From Bradymonadales bacterium (lineage in GTDB: Bacteria > Myxococcota > Bradymonadia > REDH01), in contig CANKLS010000058.1 of NCBI GenBank assembly GCA_947483645.1, positions 1 to 7,505 of the forward strand: a DNA stretch of 7,505 bases, written 5' to 3'. This document shows, piece by piece, positions 6,369 to 7,505 of this stretch. The translations under genes were made by a program, and so were the position numbers. The notes below the pieces were generated by a model. That model saw only the letters and a list, made by a program, of their open reading frames with translations. It searched no databases and was not told the origin of the DNA. Within the stretch, counting starts at the first letter, position 1. Each line of letters begins with the position of its first letter.

Positions 6369-7157
6369 ATGAAGATTCCAAGCACGCGCGTGGTGGTGCC
6401 GAACCTGTTCACGCTTGGCGCCACTTTTTGCGGTATCTCTGCGCTTTGGTTGGCCTTCGAAGCCAAGAGCGCGGACGACTTCTACCTCGCGACGACGCTC
6501 ATCCCTTTGGCCTGCTTCCTCGACGGTCTTGATGGCCGGGTGGCGCGGATGCTGAATGGCGAGACCAAGTTTGGCATGGAGCTCGATAGCCTGAGCGATG
6601 CCATCACCTTCGGCGTGGCGCCCGGGTTCCTGCTCTACGCCTGGGCACTCAAGCCCTATGAGTTGGGAGGCCTGTTCGTGGCCTTTGTCTTTGCAGCGGC
6701 AGCGATGGTTCGGTTGGCGAGGTTCAATGTGCAGGCGGACGACCCTGCGCGGGGAAACCGGTACTTCACCGGGCTGCCTGCACCGATGGGAGGCATGGGG
6801 ATCGCGGCGCTCATCGCCTTTCAGATTGAGGTGTTTGATCGGGGCGAGGCGCTTGATCATGAGCGCCCATACCTGGCGGCCTACGCAGTGCTGCTGGCGG
6901 TTCTGATGGTGAGCGAGGTCCCGTTCCGGACCTTCAAGGATGTTCGGATGACGGGCAGGGTGAAGGCGATGATCGGGGCGACATTGGCGGCGGTCGTGGC
7001 GGTCGGTCTGTGGCAGGGTTTCATGATCTCGCTGTCGCTGGTGCACACGGTCTACCTCGTGACCGGTTTGGGGGCGGCGCTGTTTGGGCGTCGCGCGGCC
7101 GAAGACGGGGTAGGCATCGTGGCGTTCGACGCAGAGGATGACGACGAGGGCGTCTAG
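6369..7157 (+). CDS. pssA: CDP-diacylglycerol-serine O-phosphatidyltransferase
   Basis: This 262-residue integral membrane protein is a type II phosphatidylserine synthase. It exchanges CMP on CDP-diacylglycerol for L-serine, the step leading to phosphatidylethanolamine. The CDP-alcohol phosphatidyltransferase motif DxxDGxxARx8GxxxDxxxD is complete: Asp52, Asp55-Gly56, Ala59-Arg60, Gly69, Asp73 and Asp77. The PssA-specific features PNLFTLG (11-17), RLARFNV (115-121) and FTGLPAP (133-139) separate it from phosphatidylglycerophosphate synthase. Roughly six to eight hydrophobic segments span residues 12-237. The C-terminus is a short acidic tail (DAEDDDEGV). It lies 75 bases after truA and has a very purine-rich ribosome binding site. 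No decarboxylase gene (psd) is visible in the window. Confidence 0.95.
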   Translation: MKIPSTRVVVPNLFTLGATFCGISALWLAFEAKSADDFYLATTLIPLACFLDGLDGRVARMLNGETKFGMELDSLSDAITFGVAPGFLLYAWALKPYELGGLFVAFVFAAAAMVRLARFNVQADDPARGNRYFTGLPAPMGGMGIAALIAFQIEVFDRGEALDHERPYLAAYAVLLAVLMVSEVPFRTFKDVRMTGRVKAMIGATLAAVVAVGLWQGFMISLSLVHTVYLVTGLGAALFGRRAAEDGVGIVAFDAEDDDEGV

Positions 7158-7166
7158 GGCCTCAAC

Positions 7167-7195
7167 TTGACACACTGCCTTGCCCCGCCTAGATG
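7167..7195 (+). promoter_or_regulatory. sigma70-type promoter upstream of the lipoprotein gene
   Basis: A perfect TTGACA (7167-7172) is followed after exactly 17 bases by TAGATG (7190-7195), a TAG-type -10 box. It begins ten bases after the pssA stop and would start transcription near 7202, giving a leader of about 95 bases before the ATG at 7298. It is the best promoter match in the window, and its position implies that the lipoprotein gene is transcribed separately from pssA. Confidence 0.55.
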
Positions 7196-7254
7196 GTCGC
7201 GTTGAAATCGAATGCTCGGCAGGTCTTTTTGTCGAAGCACCGGGTGTGATCTCA

Positions 7255-7276
7255 CGAAAGAGCGTTGGCTCTTTCG
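7255..7276 (+). other. perfect 9-bp hairpin in the lipoprotein leader
   Basis: CGAAAGAGC (7255-7263) and GCTCTTTCG (7268-7276) are exact reverse complements around a GTTG loop. The hairpin ends seven bases before the AGGAG of the downstream gene and has no T-run after it, so it is not a classic terminator. It could stabilise the 5' end of the mRNA, bind a regulator as RNA, or act as a palindromic operator in DNA. Confidence 0.6.
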
Positions 7277-7297
7277 CAACGGCAGGAGTTGGAGAAC

Positions 7298-7505
7298 ATG
7301 AAGATCGTTGGCAATGCGTGGATGAAGATGCTGGCAAGCGGGTTGTTCCTGACTGCCTTGGTTGGCTGCGGCGACGATGCAGTGAAGAACACGGATACCG
7401 ATTCGGGTTCCGACACGACGGCCGACACGGGCACGACCGACACGGGCACCGCAGATACGGCTCTCGACACGATTGAGGTCGATACGACCGACACCGGTGG
7501 CGCGA
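7298..7505 (+). CDS. Asp/Thr-rich lipoprotein, N-terminal part
   Basis: The first 69 codons of a gene that runs off the window. The start has Lys2, Lys10 and a hydrophobic core (MLASGLFLTAL), followed by the lipobox LVGC at residues 21-24. The product should therefore be cut before Cys24, lipidated and carried to the cell envelope. Residues 25-69 are low-complexity and acidic, made of DTGT, DTTD and DTAL-like units. Such linkers commonly follow the lipid anchor in myxobacterial and bradymonad surface lipoproteins and hold the folded domain away from the membrane. AGGAG (7284-7288) lies nine bases before the chosen ATG; later in-frame ATGs at 7322 and 7328 would shorten the signal peptide. The functional domain is outside the window, so no specific role can be given. 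Confidence 0.85.
   Translation, partial: MKIVGNAWMKMLASGLFLTALVGCGDDAVKNTDTDSGSDTTADTGTTDTGTADTALDTIEVDTTDTGGA
7424..7453 (+). repeat. 15-base direct repeat in the Asp/Thr-rich linker
   Basis: Two adjacent 15-base units share GACACGGGCAC (7424-7434 and 7439-7449), encoding DTGT-type pentapeptides. Further degenerate GAC/GAT-ACG units lie on both sides, so the linker could change length by slippage or unequal recombination. Confidence 0.5.

Noticed and set aside
7154..7192. CTAGG...CCTAG inverted repeat after pssA as a terminator
   Set aside because: The stem is only five base pairs around a 29-base loop, has no T-run, and overlaps the better-supported promoter.
484..7193. A shared TTGCC...TAG motif in the three intergenic gaps (near 484, 6295 and 7180) as a common regulatory element
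   Set aside because: The distance between the two parts differs in each gap and the flanks do not align, so it is probably chance plus generic promoter composition.
6309..7337. 342-codon open frame on the - strand opposite pssA
   Set aside because: It lies antisense to a certain pssA with all catalytic motifs. The translation is rich in Arg, His, Gln and Pro with no domain, as expected for a shadow frame in G+C-rich DNA.
7180..7476. 98-codon + strand frame overlapping the lipoprotein start
   Set aside because: It begins at a TTG with no ribosome binding site and reads the repeat linker in another frame as a His/Arg/Gly-rich tract. The lipoprotein frame has the signal peptide, lipobox and Shine-Dalgarno.

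Overview
The window is a densely packed stretch of G+C-rich bacterial chromosome with every gene on the + strand. Several features point to a Gram-negative of the old deltaproteobacterial group, Myxococcota or Bradymonadota rather than an enteric: outer-membrane beta-barrel proteins, a MYXO-CTERM-like sorting signal (Cys, hydrophobic segment, Arg cluster), an Asp/Thr-rich lipoprotein and TAG-type -10 boxes. The taxon is an inference; there is no rRNA or other phylogenetic marker here. No mobile element, CRISPR array, tRNA or rRNA gene was seen.

Layout. The first 35 bases are the end of atpD (F1 beta), followed by atpC (F1 epsilon), the end of an ATP synthase operon. A 104-base gap with an imperfect hairpin and a weak promoter candidate leads to an unnamed secreted, probably outer-membrane, beta-rich protein (572-1384). 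Nineteen bases later begins a compact run: scoA (1404-2108), scoB (2111-2782) and asd (2779-3807, ATGA overlap with scoB). A long surface-protein gene (3797-5497) overlaps asd by 11 bases, and truA (5487-6293, TTG start) overlaps that gene by 11 bases. After 75 bases comes pssA (6369-7157). A 140-base gap with a good sigma70-type promoter and a perfect hairpin leads into a lipoprotein gene cut by the window end (7298-7505).

How the genes relate. Most are housekeeping: ATP synthesis, transfer of CoA between succinyl-CoA and acetoacetate or a related oxoacid, aspartate-family amino acid synthesis, tRNA pseudouridylation and phosphatidylserine synthesis. The unusual gene lies between asd and truA. 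Its single uninterrupted reading frame encodes what looks like two consecutive exported proteins. The first has a signal peptide, a Cys-containing beta domain, a fibronectin-III-like domain and a MYXO-CTERM-like sorting tail. The second has its own signal peptide and an outer-membrane beta-barrel. One Arg5 cluster appears to end the first sorting tail and to start the second signal peptide. From memory, Myxococcus has two neighbouring family members of exactly these two types (the MXAN_2561-type anchored protein and the MXAN_2562-type barrel), so this looks like a gene fusion or natural polyprotein. It is the best candidate here for something undescribed.
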